A stretch of DNA of 17,754 nucleotides from assembly GCA_023249255.1 (NCBI GenBank), contig JAHFCY010000037.1, forward strand, positions 1-17,754. The letters are read 5' to 3'. The position numbers and the translations under genes are program-made. Shown one piece after another: positions 1-7,011 of the stretch; the first letter of the stretch is position 1; every line of letters begins with the position of its first letter. Below the pieces are notes generated by a model. The model was not told where the DNA came from and did no database searches. It saw only the letters and a program-made list of their open reading frames with translations. Source of the stretch: Candidatus Lindowiibacteriota bacterium (GTDB lineage Bacteria > Lindowbacteria > 2-12-FULL-62-27).

Positions 1-356
1 ATATCGGCCGTGAGATCTGCAATCTTGCCGGCCATGATATACCGCGCCAGAGACTCTCCCCCGCCCGCAATCCCCACCATGTCCGGCAGGACGTTCGCGA
101 TGGCTGCCACTTGGAGTTTTCTGTTATAGACACCCTGGTTGGGACTTGACGCGTCAAAAACAACCTTGACGCCGGTTTGCCGCCGGTATTCGTCCGCGAG
201 TTTTTCGAACGTCGCCTGTTTGTCCGTCCACCAATGCCAGACCTGCAGTTCAGGCCCGGCCCCTTCGGCCGCCCGCCCGCCCATCAACGCGATCTCTGCG
301 CACAAAATCACGCCGAGAACAAATTTTGATCTCCGTGGAATGCCGGTCGGATTCAT
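1..356 (-). CDS. Extracellular sugar-binding protein of an ABC transporter (N-terminal part)
   Basis: The 118 visible residues look like the start of a family 1 extracellular solute-binding protein, the periplasmic receptor of a carbohydrate ABC importer. After a signal peptide (basic RRSK, then a hydrophobic stretch) the mature part reads ELQVWHWWTDKQATFEKLADEY, followed by TGVKVVFDA and LPDMVGIAGGG, the usual first beta strand and helix of these receptors. A Cys occurs in the signal region, but its context (VILC) is not a good lipobox, so a soluble periplasmic form is more likely than a lipoprotein. The ATG overlaps the stop of the GH99-like gene as ATGA. An AGGAG ribosome binding site lies at 366-370, nine bases upstream. 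The gene runs off the left edge, where permease genes would be expected. The family call is good; the substrate is inferred only from neighbours. Confidence 0.85.
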   Translation of the reverse strand, partial: MNPTGIPRRSKFVLGVILCAEIALMGGRAAEGAGPELQVWHWWTDKQATFEKLADEYRRQTGVKVVFDASSPNQGVYNRKLQVAAIANVLPDMVGIAGGGESLARYIMAGKIADLTAD

Positions 357-1411
357 CCCTTGAATCTCCTGGAAAACAGCGATGTGAGCGCCAGCTTCGC
401 CGCTCCGGTTCGTTCGTCAGGCTCGATCTGCGATCCTTCGTTCCAGTCGTTCCATGTGGCGATGGAAATCCAGTCGGCGCGGTTTCGGATTGCAAATTCC
501 CAGGTCATCTCGTAGAGACGATTGTGATCCGGAATCACGCGCGGTTTCGGTCCGCCCCACGCCCATACGCCGGTATCATTGAAGTTCGGCCAGACGGAAC
601 CGACAACAATGTCGATGATGCCTCGCCGTTTCAGATCCTGCAACCGCTTGTACTGCGCGGTCAGACGCGCAAACATCGACCGTTTCGGGCCGATGAGAAG
701 CCAGGGATACATCCCGTCGATGCCGGGTGGTTCCTCCCGCCCTGACGTGGCGCGGTCAAACCATTGTTTCTGTCGCCGGTCGCTTTTAAAAAAATACGAA
801 TAGACGACGATCGGCCGGAATTTTTTTTGAATCGGCGACAGTATCTGACGCCATTCGTCGTTCGACAGCGTGTGATCTCCCCAGACGATCAGGACCGGCC
901 GGCGATTGATCCGCATGTAGCCGGGGTGCCGGCCGAAAGTCCGGAATGCATGGTCGAGATGATCGATCCCGGCGGCGATGCGATCCCGAGGTCGTATCCC
1001 GGCCGACGGCTGAAACAACAGTTTCTCCTCGTAGCAGACGGCCGCGTGGAATTTTTCGTCCCGACAGACGTCCAGCAGGCGCGGGAAATTCCGGTCGACG
1101 CGGGAATACCGGGCTGTCACGCCCCGCCCGTTTTGCGGGCCGTACCAGTCCACGGCGAAAAAATCGATGCCGGAAGATTTCGCCCATTTGACGTGCTTAC
1201 GTAGAACGCCCCGGTCCCCGGAATCGTACGGTCCAAGAGCCGGGTAGTCGACGGCGGCGATGTCACGCCGGCCGTGAACCTGCCGCGCTGGATTGTGCCG
1301 GCAACCCGGACCCTTCCATTCCCAGTTGCCCCACCCGCCGGATCGGCCGGGTGTTCCGAACCACAGAAAATAGTGAGCGAAAATCAAATGCCGGTCCGCC
1401 GCCTTTTTCAC
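353..1411 (-). CDS. GH99/GH71-like glycoside hydrolase domain protein
   Basis: This 352-residue protein is one TIM-barrel-type domain resembling the GH99/WbsX-like family, which includes endo-alpha-mannosidases. Visible marks are HYFLWFGTP (residues 13-21), GIDFFAVDWYGP (81-92), RPVLIVWGD (171-179), IDGMYPW (231-237) and the C-terminal WISIATWNDWNEGSQIEP (314-331), typical of the family. In GH99 enzymes two carboxylates sit in an EWHE-type motif; here the matching positions read DWNE, with Asp322 in place of the first Glu, so true GH99 activity is uncertain. The start is a GTG that overlaps the upstream stop as GTGA, with a GGAG seven bases upstream (1419-1422). The frame stays open about 300 codons further upstream, but that part is antisense-like shadow inside the previous gene. 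No signal peptide is seen, so it may act in the cytoplasm on imported oligosaccharides, or be exported by an unseen route. Confidence 0.8.
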   Translation of the reverse strand: MKKAADRHLIFAHYFLWFGTPGRSGGWGNWEWKGPGCRHNPARQVHGRRDIAAVDYPALGPYDSGDRGVLRKHVKWAKSSGIDFFAVDWYGPQNGRGVTARYSRVDRNFPRLLDVCRDEKFHAAVCYEEKLLFQPSAGIRPRDRIAAGIDHLDHAFRTFGRHPGYMRINRRPVLIVWGDHTLSNDEWRQILSPIQKKFRPIVVYSYFFKSDRRQKQWFDRATSGREEPPGIDGMYPWLLIGPKRSMFARLTAQYKRLQDLKRRGIIDIVVGSVWPNFNDTGVWAWGGPKPRVIPDHNRLYEMTWEFAIRNRADWISIATWNDWNEGSQIEPDERTGAAKLALTSLFSRRFKG

Positions 1412-4400
1412 GGGACAACTCCGGCAAGATACCGGATCGTGAATCGATCGGATGCGCCGGGATCCAGCGCCGTCTCTTTGAAAATGGGTTCGATCGTGAA
1501 GAAATTTTTTCCATGCCACATTCCCACCCATTCCGCGCGATCCGCAGGAAATTCCATGCGCAGGAATTCTCCCGTCTTTTTGTCCCGAGCCTCCGCCCAG
1601 CCCGCGCCGCCCGCAGTCTGGTTTTTCGTCAAATCTCCCCGATACGTCATCTCCCACGTGTCGCTCACCACTTCGTCCTCCGGCCCCGCCTGTCCTCCCG
1701 GCGCCGCGTCCGGATGGGCCGCCCACGCGTACTTCGCCGCGGATGCGCCCACGTTCTCCACCCTGTAATTTACTTCCATCGCCGCCGCGCCGGCCCGCAC
1801 GACGATCTCCCTCGACAATTTCAGTCCGCCTTCCACATCCGTCTTCGCCTCCATGACCACGCGATCGGGAGTTTCTTCGATCACGCGGTAAGACCATGTG
1901 TTGTTCCAGACTTTGCCGGGCCAGCCTGACGGAAACCAGTCGCTGGAGCCGCCGTACTCGGCCCAGAGTTTGTCTCCAAAAGTCCGGGGAACGGCGGGGT
2001 AGGCGCGGTAGAGTTGAGAGCGGCGTGTTTTGCGGAGAAAAAAATCCATGAGCCGCCCGCCGAGGGCGTGGTACCAGACGGCTTCGAACGCGTCGTTGGC
2101 GAGGATCTCGTCGGTGTCGCCGTCGTCGTCGACGTCGGCTTGAAGGCGAACGGCGTGCCCGGGCGCGAAGACGGCGAGGGGTTCGGCGCGATGAGCGGAC
2201 ACGGCGGGAGAGGACAGAGAGAGGACAAGAGAATGGAGTCCGGGATCGAGCTGACGGTCGATGAGAAGGGGGATGCTTTTCCGGGCGTATCCGGCGAGGG
2301 AAACGGGGAACGCGCGCGTCCAAAGTTCGGATTGGCGGGAGTCGCGCAGCGACACGGTGATCGTGCCGTCGAGGGCCGCGGCCGTGCCGGAGACGATGTT
2401 GATGTCGCCGGATATCGGCGTGCCGGCAGTCCAGGTGTTCATTCCGGAAAAATCGAGTTGCCGGATTGGAGCCTTCAAGGTCAATTGAGCCGGCTCGAGG
2501 CCATAGGTGTCGGATCCAAATTGAATTTCACCGGAAAGCGAAACGGTGTGATCACGGGTTGTGGATGCTGATCCGGCCGTCGGAATTTCCCCGGTCAGAA
2601 ACAATTCGGTATCGACATCGGCCGTGATGATTTGGGACGGGAGATTCTCACGCGCGCCGTCGTCGATCCTCCACAGCCGAACGACCCCGTTTCGCTTGTC
2701 CCGGCGGTGGTTTAACACGTGCACCCCGTACCGGACACGGTCGGATCCTTCCGCCGCCGCCGAAAAGCGCCATTCGACCGCCGGCGATACCCGCCAGAAG
2801 AGATGTTTGACATCCCTGCCGTTTGCGCGAACATCCATCAGGACGTAGTCGCCCGGCCGAACGTCGGCGGGGATGCCGATGGCGATCTGCTGATGTCCGT
2901 TCACGGTTTGTTGAACCGCCGGCGAATTGGCTCCGGACGCCGGATCGAAGACTCCCAATGCACTGACGCGGTTGAGAACCAATTGAATCTCACGCGGCCC
3001 GTTTCGCGTGGATACGTCGACATGAACATCCTCCCCGGGACAGACCGTGGGTTCCAACGCGTTTATCGAGAGGGGAGATGCGACACTCGCTTCGGAGGCC
3101 AGTCGCCATGTGGACGTTTCCGGAAACTGCGCGCTGACCAGCCAGACCGGTCCATTCTGATAGACGACACCCCGGAGAGTATCGTCGGGCTGAATATCCC
3201 GCCCGACAAGGGGAGACCGGAACATCCGGACAGGCCCGAATAGTTTTGGAAGATAGAGGCTCAATTCATTCGCGGAAGTCTGTTCCAGAATGAATAGTTG
3301 ATGCCGGGGAAACCGGATCCCGCCGGCGCCGTCTACCGCGCCCGCCATCAAATGTTGTTTCGGAATTTCGAATAAAAATCCGTACTGGCCGATGGACCAA
3401 CCGCCGAACGTCCGGCTCGAACCCTCCCTGAAATTTCCAACGGCCAGCGCGCGGCCGTAATCCGCGAGCGTCCAGCCGTCCGGCGTTTCCTCAAACCGTT
3501 TCAAATCCTGTCCGACCGTCACGGCGCCGACCCGTGCGGAAAATTCCTCGGCAACGTCTCTCCACTCCCGCTCGGTTTCCATTTTTTCCGGCGTCGCCTC
3601 CATCACCAATCCGTGCGAGAAAACCATCGACCACGAGAGTTGATACAGCGTCCGGAAAAAACTGCTTGGCGCCAGATTGTGGGGATACATGCGTGTCCGT
3701 GAATTCGCCCAGAACAGCGCCGCCGGGTAGTATCCCCAGTTGTCGACGCCAAAAATCAGGTTGAACCCGCCGACCTGTGAAGGATGTTCGATCGGGCTCA
3801 ACCCGATGCAAAATCCGGCTTCATACGGCGCTATCATGTCCCATGCGCCTTCCGTCATGAGCGCCACCCGACTTGCATCGTCGCGCACGATCTGCCGGAT
3901 GCCGGACAAGTAGGACAACGGTCCGGGAGCCCGCGGATTCCAGTCGATCTGAAATTCCCGGGCCCCGATCTGGTCTTCGAACAGAAAATCGGAAGGAAGC
4001 GTACTGACGAAATCCGTCACCGTCAGATCCCGACGCTTGCGGACTTCCGAAAGCCACGGCGAAATGACCCACCCGCTGTTGGGGCCGTACCATTCGACGA
4101 TCGGTTCGCCCGTCCGCTTTCGGATTGCGACGATGTCCGGACCCAGCCGGTCCATCGTGGGTGACGCGTTCCACCAGGTCGGGTTTGTGTACGGCATCCG
4201 CAGCCGGCCGCTCCGGCGGATCGCCTCGTTCAGATGATGAAGATCAGCCATGGTTCCGAATTTGGGTTCCGGCGGAAGATAGTCCGGATAATATTGATCA
4301 AACGCTTTCGGCCAGAACGACACGAGATGTACCAGAGCGTGAACCGGAAGGTCCGGAAGGAATTTCTCGACCTGCGAAAAACCGTCGGTGTTCCAGAGAT

Positions 4401-5376
4401 CGACTTTCATCATCACCGACTTGGCGAATGTGTCAAAAATATCAGCCGGAATTTTTTTCGTCAGTCGTCCCGCGTCGGACAGCAGATGATTCGCCTCCGC
4501 GTAGGACGTGTAAACATTCTCGAGCGGTCCTGACCGAAGATCGATCCGGATGACGGGCAGATGAACCGCCCGGCCCCCCGGCAGAAAAACCGGCAGGGTG
4601 TGACTGTAAACGCCGAATTCGTTTTCGCCCGTGATTTCAAGCGCCGCGGGCTGGATGGCATCGCCGTCCTGGATGGTGTAAATCGCCGCCGCGCCGCCGG
4701 CATTTTCGATCCGGACAAAATCCGAAAACAGCGACGGATACATGGATGATTTCTGTCCGGCAAACTGTCGATGCTCCTTGAAGAACCCCTGCTGGATGTA
4801 GAGGCCAAGCCCGCGCGGATAAAAAAATCGCCGGAGTCCCTCGATTGGAAACTCGGCCGGACCCGGCAGGGTCAACTCCGGTATAAAGACGTCCGTGTCC
4901 GCCGCGGCAGTGACGGACAGATCGAACCAACCATCCGGATTCGCGGTGAATTCCACGGTCAGGGATGCGTCTCCCTCGCGCTGTTCGACGCGGATACCCG
5001 CAGTGCGGGTCGTGGAAATCGAATTGACCGGGACCGCGTCGGATCTGACCGCTCCCGATTTTTCGCGCCGCAGGGACCACAACGGCCCGGACAACAGCGG
5101 AACCCGCATCTCGGGAAGAACGCTGTCACCCGATCTGACCGTCCAGATCGAAAATTGTCCGGAATCGGACACCTTCAACATGCCGGATCCCGCGATCAGG
5201 ATGTGGTCCCCTTCTTTGGATCCTTTCCACAGGGGTGAGGCAGGAATGGGCTCGCGTCGATCGGGGGTGGAAAACGGCAAATCGGCATCCGAAATCCAAA
5301 ATGCGCCGGGAGATTGCGTTTTTGCAACCGGCCCCGCGTCCGTCACCCGGACAGGCCCGGCTCTCACCGGAATCAT
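1408..5376 (-). CDS. DUF6259-type putative glycosidase with C-terminal beta-sandwich and mutarotase-like module; possibly the 3' part of a frameshifted gene
   Basis: This 1322-residue product has an N-terminal beta-rich region (about 55-300), then a putative catalytic barrel (about 310-600) with DUF6259-like marks: MPYTNPTWWN (394-403), FLFEDQIGAR (464-473) and ALMTEGAWD (505-513). Asp468 and Glu509 are kept in the paralogue at 7012-10806 and are candidate catalytic carboxylates. Beta-rich linkers follow, then a 353-residue module (970-1322) shared with the gene at 10808-13999. The module holds a beta-sandwich, a calcium-loop-like DVDDDGDTDE (1081-1090) and a galactose-mutarotase-like part with AAHPDAAPGG. 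No signal peptide is visible, although the paralogue has one. The ATG lies 23 bases after the preceding TAG with GGGGAG only three bases upstream, a poor spacing. The same frame is open back through the gap into an A10 tract, so this is probably the second half of one secreted protein. Substrate unknown. Confidence 0.75.
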   Translation of the reverse strand: MIPVRAGPVRVTDAGPVAKTQSPGAFWISDADLPFSTPDRREPIPASPLWKGSKEGDHILIAGSGMLKVSDSGQFSIWTVRSGDSVLPEMRVPLLSGPLWSLRREKSGAVRSDAVPVNSISTTRTAGIRVEQREGDASLTVEFTANPDGWFDLSVTAAADTDVFIPELTLPGPAEFPIEGLRRFFYPRGLGLYIQQGFFKEHRQFAGQKSSMYPSLFSDFVRIENAGGAAAIYTIQDGDAIQPAALEITGENEFGVYSHTLPVFLPGGRAVHLPVIRIDLRSGPLENVYTSYAEANHLLSDAGRLTKKIPADIFDTFAKSVMMKVDLWNTDGFSQVEKFLPDLPVHALVHLVSFWPKAFDQYYPDYLPPEPKFGTMADLHHLNEAIRRSGRLRMPYTNPTWWNASPTMDRLGPDIVAIRKRTGEPIVEWYGPNSGWVISPWLSEVRKRRDLTVTDFVSTLPSDFLFEDQIGAREFQIDWNPRAPGPLSYLSGIRQIVRDDASRVALMTEGAWDMIAPYEAGFCIGLSPIEHPSQVGGFNLIFGVDNWGYYPAALFWANSRTRMYPHNLAPSSFFRTLYQLSWSMVFSHGLVMEATPEKMETEREWRDVAEEFSARVGAVTVGQDLKRFEETPDGWTLADYGRALAVGNFREGSSRTFGGWSIGQYGFLFEIPKQHLMAGAVDGAGGIRFPRHQLFILEQTSANELSLYLPKLFGPVRMFRSPLVGRDIQPDDTLRGVVYQNGPVWLVSAQFPETSTWRLASEASVASPLSINALEPTVCPGEDVHVDVSTRNGPREIQLVLNRVSALGVFDPASGANSPAVQQTVNGHQQIAIGIPADVRPGDYVLMDVRANGRDVKHLFWRVSPAVEWRFSAAAEGSDRVRYGVHVLNHRRDKRNGVVRLWRIDDGARENLPSQIITADVDTELFLTGEIPTAGSASTTRDHTVSLSGEIQFGSDTYGLEPAQLTLKAPIRQLDFSGMNTWTAGTPISGDINIVSGTAAALDGTITVSLRDSRQSELWTRAFPVSLAGYARKSIPLLIDRQLDPGLHSLVLSLSSPAVSAHRAEPLAVFAPGHAVRLQADVDDDGDTDEILANDAFEAVWYHALGGRLMDFFLRKTRRSQLYRAYPAVPRTFGDKLWAEYGGSSDWFPSGWPGKVWNNTWSYRVIEETPDRVVMEAKTDVEGGLKLSREIVVRAGAAAMEVNYRVENVGASAAKYAWAAHPDAAPGGQAGPEDEVVSDTWEMTYRGDLTKNQTAGGAGWAEARDKKTGEFLRMEFPADRAEWVGMWHGKNFFTIEPIFKETALDPGASDRFTIRYLAGVVP
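1411..2469 (-). repeat. Copy A of a duplicated 353-residue module
   Basis: This stretch encodes residues 970-1322 of the DUF6259-type protein. It is collinear, with no insertion or deletion seen, with 10811-11869 at a constant offset of 9400 bases. Four consecutive 60-base blocks from 1921 to 2160 show 5, 3, 4 and 6 mismatches by eye against 11321-11560, about 92.5% identity. A block nearer the gene end (1561-1620) shows 14 mismatches. Homology begins sharply at the sequence for PIRQLDFSGMNTWTAGTP. Confidence 0.95.
1419..1422 (-). promoter_or_regulatory. Ribosome binding site GGAG that fixes the GTG start of the GH99-like gene
   Basis: GGAG lies seven bases before a GTG that overlaps the stop codon of the upstream gene. 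It supports the short 352-residue product over the much longer open frame, and suggests translation coupled to the gene before it. Confidence 0.7.
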
Positions 5377-5399
5377 CGACTCCCCGGCGAAAACTCCGG

Positions 5400-6917
5400 C
5401 TAATTTACTTTTTTTTTTGTTTCGATCGTGAGGCTGGATATGGCGATTTCCGCGCCGATTGCATTCGGTCCGGCTGAATTGACGACGCCGATTTGAAGCT
5501 CGACTGACAGTTTCTCGCGCTTTCGAATAAAATCTGAAAGAACATATCTGAATTTCCCGGCTTTGGCCAGTGGAGGCGCCAACCGGACATATCCGTCCGG
5601 CAGGCCGTCGGCTTTCAAGATGATATATCCCTCTCCTTTGGCCTTGCGGACGTCGATGTTCAAAATCGGGTCTTCATCGAGATCGATGTCGACGTTCCGG
5701 TAAACGCACCCGTAGACGTCGTCCTTCCGGGTTCCCGTCACGACGAATGCGCCGTTCCGAACGGCGAATGACGCGCCGGAACTCAAGTCTCCCCATTTGT
5801 TCTGAAACTCCGCCGCCTGTTCATCGAGTTTGTCGGGGGAGAGCAGGGCGAGGGCCGAAATTTTTCGATTGTCGTCGACGGATTCGGAACCGGGCCCCCA
5901 GATTTCGATTTTGGAGATTTCGATTGATGCGCCGGTGGCGTCGGGCCCCTGCGGGTTCATGACGCCCACCTGCAGTTCAGCGGGCTGGTCTCCGCCCTGG
6001 ATGGCAGGCAGAGCGGAGCGGCAGACGCCCTTTATGGCCGGCGCCGGCTCAAGGCGGACAAATCCATCGGGCAGCGAAGGATGCTTCAAGATGAGATATC
6101 CCTCTCCGGCAATTTTCTCGACGGTGATCAGCAACTCCGAAGGGCTGTCGAACGCCGCCGGCATCTGCACGAAAACGCATCCCCAGACGTCGGTTTTTTT
6201 TGTTCCGGTGACGGCGAGGTTCCCGTTCTTGAGGACCGAAAACGCCGCACCGCTCGGCGCGTCTCCCCAATGATCGTTGAACAAACTCGTATCGCGCTCC
6301 GCGTTCGAATAGAGCGTACGCTTGAGGACTTTCCGTGTATCCGCCTTCCTGTCTTCACTCCCACCCTGTGTAATCAACCGCATCCGGGTGATAACCATTT
6401 TTGCGTTGAGGTTGCTGCCGGCGCCGTCGTCCGTGACGCCAAGTTCCAGCCGAATATGCTGTTTTCCTTTTAATCCTGTTTTTTCGGCAAGATCGACGCG
6501 GACTGTTCCGGGTTCGGCGATATCCGCGATGCGCTGGTATCCGCCGCTGATCTGCTCGCTGACGATGACGACATACCCCTGCCTCGTGAGGCTTCCAACT
6601 TCGAGTTCAAGCCTCGGATTTTGCGACAGATCGACATCCAGTTCCCTGTAAATACGCCCCCATACATCCTGGGCGTTCGTGCCCGACACGATCCACGACC
6701 CGCCGCTGAATGACAGGGTCGCTCCGGATGGAACATCTCCGAACTTGTCATTCCAGCCTTCCGCGGATTCTTTCGTGGAGTCGAGCAGTCCGAAGTCTGC
6801 GGCCATGCATGGCACGGCCAACAGAAACACGAGGGCCGCGGCTTGGGCGGCGCGGCGCACAGAGCGAAAACGGCCAGGATGAATTTCGGTCACGCCAGAT
6901 TTCGGAAATATCATCAT
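5400..6917 (-). CDS. Secreted protein of three jelly-roll-like repeat modules; possibly the 5' part of a frameshifted glycosidase gene
   Basis: The 505-residue product has a signal peptide (RSVRRAA, then AAALVFLLAVPCMAA, likely cleaved near AA-D) and three related modules of about 140 residues at roughly 43-183, 201-341 and 354-501. Each has a WGD/SGA block, a TGTxxxDxWGCVY-like block, a GEGYLILK/LPDGYVRL block and an ELQIGV/GAE block, as in a beta-sandwich carbohydrate-binding domain. The first module has WGR where the others have WGC or YGC. I do not recognise a named family. A longer frame begins at a GTG (6938), but that codon overlaps the operator and -10 region, so I place the start at the ATG at 6917; 6914 is also possible. 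There is no clear ribosome binding site. The gene ends nine bases after an A10 tract, and the next frame continues the expected domain order. The paralogues at 10808-13999 and 7012-10806 both carry such modules in front of another domain. Confidence 0.75.
   Translation of the reverse strand: MMIFPKSGVTEIHPGRFRSVRRAAQAAALVFLLAVPCMAADFGLLDSTKESAEGWNDKFGDVPSGATLSFSGGSWIVSGTNAQDVWGRIYRELDVDLSQNPRLELEVGSLTRQGYVVIVSEQISGGYQRIADIAEPGTVRVDLAEKTGLKGKQHIRLELGVTDDGAGSNLNAKMVITRMRLITQGGSEDRKADTRKVLKRTLYSNAERDTSLFNDHWGDAPSGAAFSVLKNGNLAVTGTKKTDVWGCVFVQMPAAFDSPSELLITVEKIAGEGYLILKHPSLPDGFVRLEPAPAIKGVCRSALPAIQGGDQPAELQVGVMNPQGPDATGASIEISKIEIWGPGSESVDDNRKISALALLSPDKLDEQAAEFQNKWGDLSSGASFAVRNGAFVVTGTRKDDVYGCVYRNVDIDLDEDPILNIDVRKAKGEGYIILKADGLPDGYVRLAPPLAKAGKFRYVLSDFIRKREKLSVELQIGVVNSAGPNAIGAEIAISSLTIETKKKVN
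5409..5418 (-). other. A10 homopolymer at the junction of two frames; candidate -1 slippage site or assembly indel
   Basis: Read on the coding strand, the upstream gene ends ACA AAA AAA AAA GTA AAT TAG. A -1 shift on the A run gives AGT AAA TTA GCC GGA and continues without a stop into the ATG at 5376 and the rest of the 1322-residue frame. One added A in the DNA or mRNA has the same effect. Runs of this length are known sites of transcriptional slippage, and also of sequencing and assembly error. The tract alone cannot decide between these. Confidence 0.7.
5415..6791 (-). repeat. Three tandem jelly-roll-like modules
   Basis: Approximate limits are 6791-6369, 6317-5895 and 5858-5415. The first module pairs best with the first module of the 1063-residue protein (shared VVIV and GLxGxQxIRxExGVTD). 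The second and third pair with its later modules (shared TGTKKTD and GPNxxGAEI). The copies therefore pre-date the gene duplication. Confidence 0.8.
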
Positions 6918-6919
6918 GA

Positions 6920-6937
6920 TGTTTAATCGATTTAACA
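6920..6937 (-). promoter_or_regulatory. Candidate LacI-family operator before the 505-residue gene
   Basis: The coding strand reads TGTTAAATCGATTAAACA, an 18-bp near-perfect palindrome (eight of nine positions mirrored) with the central CG typical of LacI-family operators. The identical 18-mer lies at 15082-15099 before the lacI gene. The site covers the expected transcription start and ends two bases before the ATG at 6917, so binding should block initiation. Confidence 0.75.
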
Positions 6938-6965
6938 CTTATCTCGACCCCGGCGTCTTTGTCAA
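6938..6965 (-). promoter_or_regulatory. Sigma-70-like promoter of the 505-residue gene
   Basis: A perfect TTGACA -35 box lies at 6960-6965. At 16 bases spacing a GATAAG -10-like hexamer (6938-6943, four of six matches) follows. The conserved block ATCGCTTGACAA is also found before lacI, at the same distance from the operator. This makes 1408-6917 separately transcribable from the genes before it. Confidence 0.65.
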
Positions 6966-7011
6966 GCGATTTTTGGAGTTTCCGGTTTCGGTTTCCATGC
7001 GTGCGGCGAAA

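Noticed and set aside
250-330. Lipobox in the solute-binding protein
   Set aside because: The residues before the Cys (VIL) do not match the usual small residue at -1.
825-834. T8 run inside the GH99-like gene as a second slippage site
   Set aside because: The reading frame is intact across it and neither alternative frame continues a recognisable domain.
1412-2323. A 304-codon open extension upstream of the GH99-like gene in the same frame
   Set aside because: It is Arg/Gly-rich, lacks domain features and lies wholly inside the well-supported C-terminal module of the DUF6259-type gene. The GTG at 1411 has a proper ribosome binding site.
6918-6938. GTG start at 6938 for the 505-residue gene
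   Set aside because: The codon overlaps the -10 region and operator, so it would not be in the mRNA from that promoter; ATG at 6917 is better.
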